DNA of 22,171 nucleotides, from the IMG/VR virus record IMGVR_UViG_3300022822_000089, positions 1-22,171 of that record; one strand, written 5' to 3'. Source of the DNA: a virus. Made by a program: the position numbers and the translations under genes. Under the pieces are notes generated by a model. The model worked only from the letters and a program-made list of their open reading frames with translations. It searched no databases and was not told where the DNA came from. Shown in pieces: positions 1 to 8,714 of this stretch. Each line of letters begins with the position of its first letter. The stretch's first letter is position 1.

Positions 1-3000
1 TTTTTGTAGGTTTAATTTCAACAACATCTATATCCTCTTCAATTTCTGCAACCTCCTTATTTTCTTTTTGATTTAATAAATTATCTTTTGCTTTTTTAAT
101 TTCAGAAATTACTTCAATCAATTCATCCGAAACCTTATCAAATAACTGACCGTTTTCTGTATCTGGAGAGGTTCCATTCTGTGCTATTTCTTTTAGCTTT
201 ACTTGTAACTCTTTCTCCTTAAGCTCTAATACTTCTATTTCCTTCTCAGCCTTGGCCCCATTTTCTGTTTCAGTTTTGGTGCCACTCTCTCCGGTAGACT
301 TATCATCTGTGATTCCTGGTTCGATCTGCTCGCTACTTCCGGTAGATTCTTTTGTATCCACGCCCTCTGTGCCTTGCTCTTGTATTGCATCCTTATCTGT
401 TTTTGGTTCTTCTAATTCAATGGTCTCATCAATAACATCATCTTCCTCAGTCCTTCCTAAGTTAGGTGCCTCAATAGCATCGTAAGCATCATTACTTATC
501 TTCTCAAGAGCTTCGTTTATACCATCTATTTTTTTCTGCACTGGTTTTACTGTCGCAGGATCTTTACCTTCTATAGATTGCTCTAGTTCCTGTCTATTTA
601 ATAACAACCCTAAAGCTGATTTTTTTTGGTCAGTAGAATAATCACTAGGAATCTGAGTGTAAATTCCTTTTAGTTTATTAAAAACAGCTTCTTGCTCCTT
701 AGCTTCCTTCGCTGTAATCTCACCGCTATTTATTTGGTCTTTTAATTTTACGTTTATCAACTTAGTAGACGTACCATCATCAACCATGTCTTCAAAAACC
801 TCAAAAATACCATTATCTAAACGAGTAAAATCCTTAGAAGAAGCAGCGTTAATCATTGCTCCTGGAGTACTCATTATCCATCCACCAACCATCTCTTGCG
901 CACCTGCTCTAAGAACCTGATTTAATCCATCCTTAAAACTTTTAGGAGTTTGGAACATATCCTTTTCCTTAAGCCCATTGTAAATTCCTTTTATACCAAT
1001 ATCAGCAATCTCTTGCGCAGCTCCAGTCTCAAATTCAGCAACACCACCTGCTGCCAAAGTAAGAATACCACGAGATAACATTCCATCAACTTCTTGACGA
1101 ACGACATCCGTAAATCCTCTCTTAGCAACTTGTTTTGTTCCAGTATACTTTCCTATCGCTTTTAATAAAACCTTATTAAGAAGTCCTTTTTGCTGTACTA
1201 CGTTTCTAAAACCAATACTCTCAAGAACACCTACAGTTATACCAATTGGTATAGCAACAGTTAGTTTTTCGTTCTCAGAAATATCTGCAAATTCAGGGTT
1301 TTTAAACATCTCCTCGTTTACGTGGTCAGAAACTTGACCAAACATAGATGCCGTTCTCATTACTAAACCTGCTTTGCCAGAAGGCCCAGCCATAGCTGGA
1401 AGTGATTCCATCAATCCAAGGTATGCTCCTCCCCAGAAACCTTCTTTCTTTAAGTCGCTGTACTCAACACTAGCATCGTCATCTCCAAATTCTTCAATAG
1501 GAGATGTCCTAGCAAGTTCAAGCATTGAATCTTTACTGAGTTCTTTTACATTCTCTTTTCTAGCGTAATCAGAATATCTTCCTCCTGCTGGAATCTTTTT
1601 TAAATCAGCACCACCCTCCTCGTTAAAGTCATAGATGTCATACTTCCTGTCTTTGGCTAAAATATCTTTGGTCTTAGCACCCACTTTATCTTTCTGTTCC
1701 TGAGTCAACGAATCAAGATAGTTGTTCCATTTCCTTTTACTTAGTTCGTTGTTTTCATAAGGAGTTTCTGAATCATGTATGTCTTCAGATTTTTTAGTTG
1801 CAAACATTTTCCTTGCAGTATCCATGTACAATTTCTTGTATCCTATAGGACTAGCTCCTCCGAACTCTCCGGTTCCTACAATAAAATCAGTAACGTAATT
1901 CATTGAACTGGCACCCATCCTACCTACTCCACTCCATATAGCATTTAATGAAGCAGAAGACATATTTCCAGATGCAGCTTTCATCTCAGAGTAACGCCCC
2001 ATTGTTTGGTCTAAAGCTCTACCTGATTCTGCTAAGTTAGAATCACGAGATAATATGTTCTGTCTAAGTTGGTTAGAGTTACTTCTGTCAGACATATATA
2101 AGTTAAACGCCTCCCTGATTTTAGGATCGTTTAATTCTTCTTGAGATAATCCATCAAAAAATTCTTGTCTTTTATCTAGCTCTGATTTTCCTTTTAACCA
2201 ATTCTGAACCTCTTTATTAAGTACATTCGCCTTAGTGTTAAGTGAATTTAAAGAAGCGTCTATTTCTTTTTTGTCAGTAATTTTTCTCTCTAAATTAGCG
2301 TATCCTTTTTCAGCAGATTTAAGTTTTCTACTGTCAGCTTTATTTTCTTTTAAGAATTTTTGCAGTAACTTTTTTTCTTCCTTGTCTCCAATTCCAGAGA
2401 ATGGATCTAAATTTACTCTAAGTTCTTTTTTCTTTCCGTCCTCATCTAAAGACGCAGAAGTAACAATCATTCCGTCACCTAATATATCTGACTCCTTAAA
2501 ATCAAAACCATATTGGTTGAAGTGATAATTCATTAAAGGAACAGCGCTCTCTTCTGTTCCATTTATTAAAGCCTCGTCTACGACATTCATAGAAAAAGAA
2601 AAAGGGTCTTCAGTTTCTTTCTTTACTGTTTCTTCATCGCCTATGAATTGGTCAAAAGTTTCCTTCTCAACTTCAATACCATTAATAGAACTGTCAGTAA
2701 TAACATCCTGCTCTAGTGTAGGTATGCTATTTTTTTGATCTGAAGAATCCGAAGATCCATCTGTCGGTAATGATTCCGTAATTTCCTGCACCCCATTTGA
2801 AATCTCTTCCACGGTGTCGACTTGATTTTTTTTTTCAGGATTTAACAATTCTTGAAACTCCTCTCTTGAACCTGAGTATTTATCTTTCTTAAATAACTCG
2901 TAAGAATAATCTAAGGCATCAGCATCGCTAGATACTAAAGATCTGTAATCATCTATTGTTCCTGTGTATCCATCTTTTGTAAAAAGACTGTAAGCGTACT

Positions 3001-3019
3001 TAAAAGCTTCTTCGTTCAT
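1..3019 (-). CDS. Giant internal/ejected virion protein, partial (3' end beyond window)
   Basis: The frame starts with an ATG overlapping the stop of the upstream 690-residue gene (TAATG) and stays open to the window edge, at least 1006 codons. Residues 4-62 hold two copies of a motif of about 30 residues (YSLFTKDGYTG / YELFKKDKYSG). A charged, Lys/Glu-rich helical region follows. Gly/Ala-rich, weakly hydrophobic segments lie near residues 530-545, 587-602, 649-672 and 705-722 (for example GGAYLGLMESLPAMAG). A strongly acidic, Ser/Thr/Glu-rich linker covers about 850-925, followed by coiled coil. It is last in the virion operon, where T7 places gene 16 (ejected core protein). I infer a large protein packaged in the capsid and ejected with DNA; the Gly/Ala-rich segments could contact membrane. 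No lysozyme or polymerase motif is visible in this part, and the enzymatic end, if any, lies outside the window. Confidence 0.8.
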   Translation of the reverse strand, partial: MNEEAFKYAYSLFTKDGYTGTIDDYRSLVSSDADALDYSYELFKKDKYSGSREEFQELLNPEKKNQVDTVEEISNGVQEITESLPTDGSSDSSDQKNSIPTLEQDVITDSSINGIEVEKETFDQFIGDEETVKKETEDPFSFSMNVVDEALINGTEESAVPLMNYHFNQYGFDFKESDILGDGMIVTSASLDEDGKKKELRVNLDPFSGIGDKEEKKLLQKFLKENKADSRKLKSAEKGYANLERKITDKKEIDASLNSLNTKANVLNKEVQNWLKGKSELDKRQEFFDGLSQEELNDPKIREAFNLYMSDRSNSNQLRQNILSRDSNLAESGRALDQTMGRYSEMKAASGNMSSASLNAIWSGVGRMGASSMNYVTDFIVGTGEFGGASPIGYKKLYMDTARKMFATKKSEDIHDSETPYENNELSKRKWNNYLDSLTQEQKDKVGAKTKDILAKDRKYDIYDFNEEGGADLKKIPAGGRYSDYARKENVKELSKDSMLELARTSPIEEFGDDDASVEYSDLKKEGFWGGAYLGLMESLPAMAGPSGKAGLVMRTASMFGQVSDHVNEEMFKNPEFADISENEKLTVAIPIGITVGVLESIGFRNVVQQKGLLNKVLLKAIGKYTGTKQVAKRGFTDVVRQEVDGMLSRGILTLAAGGVAEFETGAAQEIADIGIKGIYNGLKEKDMFQTPKSFKDGLNQVLRAGAQEMVGGWIMSTPGAMINAASSKDFTRLDNGIFEVFEDMVDDGTSTKLINVKLKDQINSGEITAKEAKEQEAVFNKLKGIYTQIPSDYSTDQKKSALGLLLNRQELEQSIEGKDPATVKPVQKKIDGINEALEKISNDAYDAIEAPNLGRTEEDDVIDETIELEEPKTDKDAIQEQGTEGVDTKESTGSSEQIEPGITDDKSTGESGTKTETENGAKAEKEIEVLELKEKELQVKLKEIAQNGTSPDTENGQLFDKVSDELIEVISEIKKAKDNLLNQKENKEVAEIEEDIDVVEIKPTK
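2834..3010 (-). repeat. Tandem ~30-residue motif pair at N-terminus of the giant protein
   Basis: Residues 4-32 and 33-62 align without large gaps: A-x-x-Y-x-Y-x-L-F-x-K-D-x-Y-x-G-x-x-x-x-[YF]-x-x-L. Shared positions include the YxY, LF-KD, Y-G and the aromatic-x-x-Leu at the end. I recall similar 'LF..DGY.G...DF..L' motifs near the start of large proteins in other Bacteroidota phages. Being at the extreme N-terminus, it could be a sorting or docking tag for capsid loading; that is inference. Confidence 0.65.
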
Positions 3020-5091
3020 TATGATTCTTTATTAAATCTTGATGCGTTTCCTTTTGTATTTACTTCTGGTTTACTTGATGATTTCAATGAGTCATTGTAT
3101 AGCTCTATCTGCTCATTAATAAACATATCAACCTCTCCTTGTAATTTTGTAGTATCAGAGTCGAATTTAAAAGTTTTTTTACCTGGCTTTCCTGTAACTG
3201 GATCATTAAAGGTTACGATTATATCGTTAGTACTTTTCCAACTAACATCCTTACCAGTCACTGTTATACCTCTTGCTCCTGGTATTACAGAAAGACCTCT
3301 CTCAAGTGATTTCATTACAACAGGAGTCGCTTCTTCAAAGTTATCTCTACCGTCACCAATTAAAGCGTACTCGTCAGCAACCGTTTTTGTCATATTTAAA
3401 TCAGTGTAATCACCTCCTGATGAATATAAATTAACAGGTTTGATCTTCTCAGTAGTTGAACTGGTTTCGTCTCCCTTGTATTTAGGGTTAGAAATCATAT
3501 TTCCATTACCATCGTCAATCATTCTTGGAGTAAAACTAAATCCATCATCTAAAGCATCTTGATACCACTGGTCAAATGACATATCAGTAGCATCTGAAGG
3601 AAGTATTTGCCTGTAAAGCTCTCTTGCTATTTCTTTTTCTGGTCTAGGTTTACTAGGATCGTAACCTCCTTTACCATCTTTTTCGTACCTCTGTATTGTA
3701 ACAGATGTATCCTTACCTTTCTCTTTTTGTTTTATAACAAACGAGTTAGATTCTCTTGATATTTTCTGTATCTCTTTAGTTGACTGACTTCCAGACTCTT
3801 TAAATCTCTTATTCATGTCCACAATTCTATCTTCACCAACAGCAGATGCCTCTCCAGCTGACCCAGACATAAGGTTATTTAAATCACCAGCATAAGCAAC
3901 TCTCCTATCTTTATCATCATCTATCTTACTGGTATTTGATGTAGCTTGTTGTCCTGATTTTGCAGCAGATATACTGAGTTTTTCATCTATACCGGACTCA
4001 ATCTGTCCGTTAACTATATTCCTAGCCTCCTTCTGCTGAGCAGCAGTCAATGTAATTTCAGGTCTCCCCGAAGTTGTGTCGTATGGTATGAAGTATTTCT
4101 CGTCAAGGTTTGGATACTTCTCCTTAAATTGTTCCTTTGTTCTAGCGTACTTGTAACCTCTTCCTGCAAGAACTTGCCCTGCATTAGAGTTGTCTGTGTC
4201 AGAGGAGGTACCAACAATAGCATCAATTTCGTTTTCCTTCCAGTCTTTAAATGTTAGTCTTTTGCCGTTTGAATCTTTTCCAAACTTCCCTAACTGTCTA
4301 AAACTTTCCTTTGAATATATTGCTCCACCACCAGATAAAACATCATAATTACCCTCGTATGAAGTTATAATTGTAGCGGTCTGGTCTGTAATTCTTTTTG
4401 TTGCTCCTTTTAAGTCAAACCTATCTAGCTTGAATTTCATTAAGTTGTTCATACTGTTTGGGTTCTGAAACTTTTCCTTCTCAGTATTGTAGTCAGGCAT
4501 AACGTTGTAGATACCATCCTTGTTTTTACCCATAGTAACCAACTGCATCTGTCCATTAACAGGGTTAGTCCATAACTTCTTATTCTTCAAGTTACCTAAG
4601 CCTTCAATTTGCTTATTAAGCTCAATCTCTAACTCGCTTGCTAAAGGTGAGCTAGTAGCCTTCGCTATCGCTAAACGTTCAGATGCCTGTGTAGCCCACT
4701 TGTCCCAACCTTTTACAGCCGTGTTTAAGTTTGCGTACCCATTCTTTTGCTGTTGCATAAAAAGCTTAAAATCTTTTGGCTTAATCAACCCACGCTTAAG
4801 TAAATTCGATTGAACTCTTAAAGATTCTGTAGACATACTAGAGCCATCAATAAGTAAGCTGGCTGCATCTTGATTATTTACATCCTCAACCTTACTAAGC
4901 TGCTCCATTGAGTTCTGAGTAGCTTCATCTATAGCATCCTTACGACCCTGTCTCTCATCCCTAATCGACTCAGCTCCTTTTGTTAAAGAACTTGCAATCT
5001 TAGACCAATCAACCTGAGTGCTTTCTACATTTCTTTGAGCATAAGTAGAGTACTTGTTTGCTCCTTGTGGTGTACTTTTATTTTCTGCCAT
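3019..5091 (-). CDS. Internal virion (cargo) protein, 690 aa, gp15-like position
   Basis: A hydrophilic, Lys/Asp/Ser-rich protein of 690 residues with no signal peptide or membrane segment. The N-terminal third is mostly helical (residues about 25-180, many Gln, Lys and Glu). The middle has a conserved-looking stretch around residues 260-370 (KDWKENEIDAIV, KYPNLDEKYFIPYD). A beta-rich C-terminal domain follows, with GKPGKKTFKFDSD near residue 640. It lies 6 bases after the Ala/Gln-rich 281-residue gene, and its stop overlaps the start of the giant gene (TAATG), so the three are probably co-translated. By position and composition it resembles the second internal core protein of T7-like phages and the capsid cargo proteins of crAss-like phages. 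I see no catalytic motif. The functional call is by context; the coding call is certain. Confidence 0.8.
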   Translation of the reverse strand: MAENKSTPQGANKYSTYAQRNVESTQVDWSKIASSLTKGAESIRDERQGRKDAIDEATQNSMEQLSKVEDVNNQDAASLLIDGSSMSTESLRVQSNLLKRGLIKPKDFKLFMQQQKNGYANLNTAVKGWDKWATQASERLAIAKATSSPLASELEIELNKQIEGLGNLKNKKLWTNPVNGQMQLVTMGKNKDGIYNVMPDYNTEKEKFQNPNSMNNLMKFKLDRFDLKGATKRITDQTATIITSYEGNYDVLSGGGAIYSKESFRQLGKFGKDSNGKRLTFKDWKENEIDAIVGTSSDTDNSNAGQVLAGRGYKYARTKEQFKEKYPNLDEKYFIPYDTTSGRPEITLTAAQQKEARNIVNGQIESGIDEKLSISAAKSGQQATSNTSKIDDDKDRRVAYAGDLNNLMSGSAGEASAVGEDRIVDMNKRFKESGSQSTKEIQKISRESNSFVIKQKEKGKDTSVTIQRYEKDGKGGYDPSKPRPEKEIARELYRQILPSDATDMSFDQWYQDALDDGFSFTPRMIDDGNGNMISNPKYKGDETSSTTEKIKPVNLYSSGGDYTDLNMTKTVADEYALIGDGRDNFEEATPVVMKSLERGLSVIPGARGITVTGKDVSWKSTNDIIVTFNDPVTGKPGKKTFKFDSDTTKLQGEVDMFINEQIELYNDSLKSSSKPEVNTKGNASRFNKES

Positions 5092-5097
5092 AATTTT

Positions 5098-5943
5098 TTA
5101 TCTAGAGAATCTTCCTGCTGCGTTAATATTGAAACCACTCTTAGCTTTTTTCAACGCACGTAGTTCTTCCATGGTGTAACCCATTGCTGTAAGCTCCTGC
5201 ATGATTTGAGATTCACTCATAGCTGCTGTCCCTGCTATTTGAGGAGCATACTTAGCTGCCTCTAAAGCGTTTTTATCTAATGTGTACTTGCTAAACAACG
5301 TCTCGTTTGCGTTAGGATTATTACTAGACATCCTCATTCCACTCGTATCTGTATTACCTAGAACGTCACCAATAGCTGAGTCTTGTTTTGATTGAGCGTA
5401 TAACGGAACTAGACTGGCTGCTGATGTAGCTGCCTGACCCACACCTGCAAAGGCACTTTGTTGAGCAGCAGCTTTGGCTTCCGCTGAATCACGAGCCATT
5501 AACTGCTGATCCGTAGCGGCCCCTACAGACATCTCTTTTAAATCCTGACCAATAGCTTGTTGTTCTAAAACCTGAGCCTTTTCTAACTCATAAAGCTCCT
5601 TATTCTTGTCAATACGAATACCTTCGTTTGTTTGAGTGGCACCTGCTCCAACCCTTCCAACACCAGCAGCTAGATTCCTAGCGTCTCCCTCTTGGAGTGC
5701 TTGAATATTTTGCTGTTGCGCCTGTAAGTTTGCACGAGCCTCTTCGTCATAACCATCTAAGGGAACATTAAGCGCCTCTAAATATTGAACTTCCGCTTGT
5801 TTTTTTGCCTCCTCCATTAAATCTTCAGACGCCTTAAGCGCTTTAGACTCAGCTGATGACGCCTTAGCCGCTTGACTAAAACTCATACCTGCCGATGTCA
5901 GACCTGTTGCTATACCTACTACTGCTGATGTTACCGCTGCCAT
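5098..5943 (-). CDS. Ala/Gln-rich internal virion protein, 281 aa, gp14-like
   Basis: The N-terminus is small-residue-rich and mildly hydrophobic (AAVTSAVVGIATGLTSAGMS, residues 2-21). A long Ala/Gln/Glu helical region without prolines follows (about 22-175), then a second Ala/Gly patch (AAAQQSAFAGVGQAATSAAS). The tail ends in a basic stretch (LKKAKSGFNINAAGRFSR). This layout of a hydrophobic N-terminal helix plus an Ala/Gln coiled coil is typical of T7 gp14-type ejection proteins, which form a channel in the outer membrane. The position, between a small GNAT-like gene and two large internal proteins, matches the T7 order. The start ATG lies one base after the upstream stop (TAATATG). The role is inferred from composition and synteny. 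Confidence 0.8.
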   Translation of the reverse strand: MAAVTSAVVGIATGLTSAGMSFSQAAKASSAESKALKASEDLMEEAKKQAEVQYLEALNVPLDGYDEEARANLQAQQQNIQALQEGDARNLAAGVGRVGAGATQTNEGIRIDKNKELYELEKAQVLEQQAIGQDLKEMSVGAATDQQLMARDSAEAKAAAQQSAFAGVGQAATSAASLVPLYAQSKQDSAIGDVLGNTDTSGMRMSSNNPNANETLFSKYTLDKNALEAAKYAPQIAGTAAMSESQIMQELTAMGYTMEELRALKKAKSGFNINAAGRFSR

Positions 5944-5944
5944 A

Positions 5945-6355
5945 TTATAATATTTTTATCATTTCCTTATTGTAACTATCCCCTTCAATATATCCATTAC
6001 TTACGTAATTTCCAATCAAGGATTTAGACTTTATTAAAGCGTAAGAGTACTTGCATCCGCTATGCTTCAATGTACTACTTAAAGTATCTATCAACATATT
6101 TAGCGCATCCTTCCTACCGCTTCTGTCTTTATATTCAAAGTTGGATATGATCCAATCACACCAACCTACTTTAGAATTTGTAAGGTAAACGTAGCCTGCG
6201 CAAACAGGAGTTTCACCATCGTAAACAATGAAACCACCAACACCATTGCTAGGTAAAAAATCTCTAGCAGGAGGAGTCCATCTCCAATCCTTCCACCACT
6301 TGCACAAAATCTCATCGTAATCTGATTCGATTAACCCCCTTATATGTAATTCCAT
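5945..6355 (-). CDS. Small GNAT-fold-like virion-cluster protein, 136 aa
   Basis: The N-terminal part has the alternation expected of a GNAT acetyltransferase: a start of the type 'IRGLIESDYDEI', an aromatic cluster KWWKDWRWTPP (residues 19-29), two strands around GGFIVYDGETPVCAGYVYL (40-58), a strand WCDWIISNFEY (65-75), a helix (80-98) and a late GYIEGD (121-126). The acetyl-CoA pyrophosphate loop, normally R/Q-x-x-G-x-G/A, is here KDRSGRKDAL, so the second glycine is missing and activity is doubtful. The gene lies between the tail proteins and the gp14-like gene. Gene 13 of T7, a virion morphogenesis protein, occupies the same place, and as I recall several of its relatives are annotated as GNAT-like. 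Alternative: an active acetyltransferase for host or virion proteins. Confidence 0.75.
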   Translation of the reverse strand: MELHIRGLIESDYDEILCKWWKDWRWTPPARDFLPSNGVGGFIVYDGETPVCAGYVYLTNSKVGWCDWIISNFEYKDRSGRKDALNMLIDTLSSTLKHSGCKYSYALIKSKSLIGNYVSNGYIEGDSYNKEMIKIL

Positions 6356-6375
6356 ATCACAAATATACAGAAATT

Positions 6376-7194
6376 CTATGGATTACTTTTCATCACGCTA
6401 CTTCCTACAGAAAACAACTCAACTGGATTTGATGAAGTGTTCTTTAATTTAAACTCTAAGTAGTATCCCCTCGCTCCAGTCGACTCTGCTACAGAGTTCT
6501 TTATGTACATCACGTACTGACCAACGCTAGGAATCGTATAATTTTCTTGTGGCGTAGCGTCTATAGAAATACTTTTAGAAGTCTTTGCTATAACCACCCC
6601 AGCAGCTACAGGTATTCCAACCACCGCACCATTCTCTATATCGGCAGCATAGACTAAATCTCCAATACTAACAATAGACCCAACAGAAACATTGAAGTCC
6701 ACAAGTATATCCGTAATAAAACCACTAATAGCTGTACAGTTACCGATACCATTCGCTGACCTAGACTTGAAGTTTACTGTTGACGCGTTTGTTCTTATGT
6801 AACTAAACCACTCGCCCTCCTTCTGCTGGAAGTATGTCCCAAGCATAGACCCTGGGTTACCATCCGTCAAATCAGTCTTTAAATATTCACAACTCCAGGC
6901 CGCATTTGACTGCTGGTCCACGGTAGTTGTAGATTCGTAAGACAATGTCTTAAATAGCTTTATTGCTTGAGTTGGCTGTGGATTAAACACGCTTGTTATT
7001 GTCGAGTCAAACTGCTCCTCGTAAAAGTTATTTCTCTTTGAGTTTGTGTTATGCCTCCACAGGTTGCCACCCTTAAAACTATAGAAAAAACTATTCATAC
7101 CAATCATATACTCGGGTATGAAACTATAGAAGGAAGGAAATCCCTTTGCGCTTACGCTGTACGACACTGTCTTGTTGTTACAATTTGAAGCCAT
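6376..7194 (-). CDS. Tail protein with muzzle-family module, 272 aa
   Basis: Residues 8-90 contain the pattern TVSYS...FPSFYSFIPEYM, IGMNSFFYSFKGGNLWRHNT, FYEEQFDSTITSVFN and IKLFKTLSYES. I recall this pattern in large tail tube/stabilisation proteins of Bacteroidota phages, where it follows the 'GGYDPY..EYVL' motif within the same chain. Here it is a separate gene about 2.6 kb downstream of that motif. Further features are FQQKEGEWFSYIR (122-134), a beta-rich insert at about 165-233, and a C-terminal strand pair GYYLEFKLKNTSSNPVELFS typical of the end of that module. There is no signal peptide. The protein probably sits on the tail, contacting the muzzle. The stop is TAG; a 20-base gap precedes the GNAT-like gene. 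Confidence 0.75.
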   Translation of the reverse strand: MASNCNNKTVSYSVSAKGFPSFYSFIPEYMIGMNSFFYSFKGGNLWRHNTNSKRNNFYEEQFDSTITSVFNPQPTQAIKLFKTLSYESTTTVDQQSNAAWSCEYLKTDLTDGNPGSMLGTYFQQKEGEWFSYIRTNASTVNFKSRSANGIGNCTAISGFITDILVDFNVSVGSIVSIGDLVYAADIENGAVVGIPVAAGVVIAKTSKSISIDATPQENYTIPSVGQYVMYIKNSVAESTGARGYYLEFKLKNTSSNPVELFSVGSSVMKSNP

Positions 7195-7214
7195 TGTTTA
7201 TTTATTTATCATTA

Positions 7215-8714
7215 TTACTGCGCACAATGCACGCTATCATTACAATCATAAGAAAGTCCGTTAACTAAAGTAGCATCAGCCAATCCACCTGGATCTAAAT
7301 CTACAATGGTACCACAGTAAACAGCCCCCTCACCTGGAGTTCCAACTTGATACTGCATAACATCACCTAACTGAGCAGGAAAGTCATTACTTACAGTGAA
7401 AAATAACTGAGAACTACAATCGCTTAATTTATAAACAGATGAACCGCAAAGAAAAACTGGAGATATTATTAAACCTGAAGAGTTAATTTGTATCGCCTTA
7501 GTTTTAGCGCTGTCATCCAATCTATAGAAGCCACTGTCACCAATAAATGGAACGTTAAACGCAGGGTCAGAGTATGCCGTAACACCCTCCTCAACAATGT
7601 TATTTTGGAAGTAAACAGTGTTTGGAGTATCCGTTGTATCACAAGCAGAAGCCCTACTCGTAGAACTTGGACCCATTGTCTTTGGAACCGCTGAGCTATT
7701 ATCACACTCTTGAGTAGATATAACCACACCATTCCTAACACCAATAGATATAGTGCCACTAACATAGTACCTTATGCTTGACGTATCGTTTAAGTAGGTC
7801 GCTCCGTTTCTATCGATAAAAACAAAGTTACCAACCTCTGGTATTACATTCGTGTCCACGGTAAAAGGTGTTCCCGTTCCTGTTGCATTCCTTGAGAAAT
7901 GAAATGTTTGGTTCTGGTTTACATCACACTCTGTTGTAAACTGCGCCACCGAAGAACTAAAGCTTGGTAGGAAGTCAGGACAATCCAACTCGTAAGAAAA
8001 GAATGTACCACACGCAGGTGCAGAAACCTTTAAGTTTAATGAAGTAACACCGGTATTTGTTTTTGGTATAACCACGGTAAACACAGGACTTCCAGTGGTT
8101 GCCCTACCACACATATCGTTGGTTACCGTTAAAGGATTTAATGTCCCTTGCGCAACGTAAGAGTTTCCTGAGTAGCTGTAGTTTTCCGGTGCATCACCTG
8201 GATTACATTGCCCAGGAGTTGTATTTGTGTTCGTATACGCCCTAATAATATCAGCCTGGTCGCTACCAACATAGGTAGGATCTCCAGTTCCCTGGTTTCC
8301 AATACCTGCGTAATCAACATTTGCACCTGTACCGTCAACTAAAGTAGTACCGTTATTACCTTTTGCAGTAAGCCTATTGTAGTTACTTGAATCGTAATTA
8401 GCAAGCACACCGTCAGCAATAGAAGACCCCATATAGAAGTAAGCCACTACCGCACCGATACTGTTACCAACATCAAAGTTTATATCAAAGAAACCATTCT
8501 GGCTAATACTTACAGACACCCCACTTCCACAAGAAATAGAGCAAGAACCACAAGCGTTAGCCTTTAGCAACACTCCCTCCAGCTGCTCTCTAACGATACC
8601 TCCCTGAGAGTAATGACCATCAGCAGCCAATGTAGATAATGATGCATCCGTGAAAAGCGCAGAGGCTTGAGAAAAATTTAATCCGTCAAAACAATATGTT
8701 CCTAATACTCCCAT
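7215..8714 (-). CDS. Modular cysteine-rich tail surface protein, 499 aa
   Basis: The protein is Gly/Ser/Thr/Asn-rich and beta-strand dominated, with about 18 cysteines, several clustered (ACGSCSISCGSG, residues 54-65). It reads as a chain of modules: an N-terminal 'FTDASLSTLAADGHYS' unit (19-56); a Gly/Asn-rich region (70-200) containing VDYAGIGNQGTGDPTYVG; a 'VGNFVFIDRNG...YYVSG...GVRNGVV...C' unit (271-337); a 'YSDPAFNVPF...GFYRL...SSGLI...C' unit (379-424); and a final Cys-bounded unit (433-492). I recall this organisation in flavobacterial phage tail proteins next to the muzzle gene. The likely role is a tail fibre, appendage or host-adhesion protein. Its ATG directly abuts the muzzle TAA in the same frame. 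Confidence 0.75.
   Translation of the reverse strand: MGVLGTYCFDGLNFSQASALFTDASLSTLAADGHYSQGGIVREQLEGVLLKANACGSCSISCGSGVSVSISQNGFFDINFDVGNSIGAVVAYFYMGSSIADGVLANYDSSNYNRLTAKGNNGTTLVDGTGANVDYAGIGNQGTGDPTYVGSDQADIIRAYTNTNTTPGQCNPGDAPENYSYSGNSYVAQGTLNPLTVTNDMCGRATTGSPVFTVVIPKTNTGVTSLNLKVSAPACGTFFSYELDCPDFLPSFSSSVAQFTTECDVNQNQTFHFSRNATGTGTPFTVDTNVIPEVGNFVFIDRNGATYLNDTSSIRYYVSGTISIGVRNGVVISTQECDNSSAVPKTMGPSSTSRASACDTTDTPNTVYFQNNIVEEGVTAYSDPAFNVPFIGDSGFYRLDDSAKTKAIQINSSGLIISPVFLCGSSVYKLSDCSSQLFFTVSNDFPAQLGDVMQYQVGTPGEGAVYCGTIVDLDPGGLADATLVNGLSYDCNDSVHCAQ
7443..7580 (-). repeat. Beta module of the tail surface protein (residues 379-424)
   Basis: The unit runs 'AYSDPAFNVPF..DSGFYRL...AIQINSSGLI...C'. 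Its 'YsDpaf..p' start, Tyr-containing centre, Gly turn and closing Cys repeat the plan of residues 19-56 of the same protein (FTDASLSTLAADGHYS...C). It probably forms one small beta domain of a chain of such domains. Judged by eye only. Confidence 0.5.
7704..7904 (-). repeat. Beta module of the tail surface protein (residues 271-337)
   Basis: The unit contains 'P.VGNFVFIDRNG', 'YYVSG', 'GVRNGVV' and a closing Cys. It lines up with the muzzle C-terminus (8718-8921) at 'P.SGDFVYSSSNG', 'YQISG', 'VNKYGLV' and a closing Cys. The two genes therefore appear to share a domain type. Confidence 0.55.

Noticed and set aside
252-2525. Plus-strand open frames at 252-485, 1374-1568 and 2235-2525
   Set aside because: They are antisense shadows of the long minus-strand frame that runs from 3019 to the left edge; their Ser/Phe/Leu-rich composition mirrors its Glu/Lys/Arg codons.
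6360-6367. TATATTTG box before the GNAT-like gene as a promoter
   Set aside because: It ends 4 bases before the ATG, so transcription would begin inside the coding region; kept only as a supporting note in the promoter finding.
7469-8338. Minus-strand frames at 7469-7765 and 8138-8338 and a plus-strand frame at 7488-7694
   Set aside because: They overlap the 499-residue tail protein in other frames, are Leu/Val/Arg-rich in the way of out-of-frame translation, and have no room for start signals.
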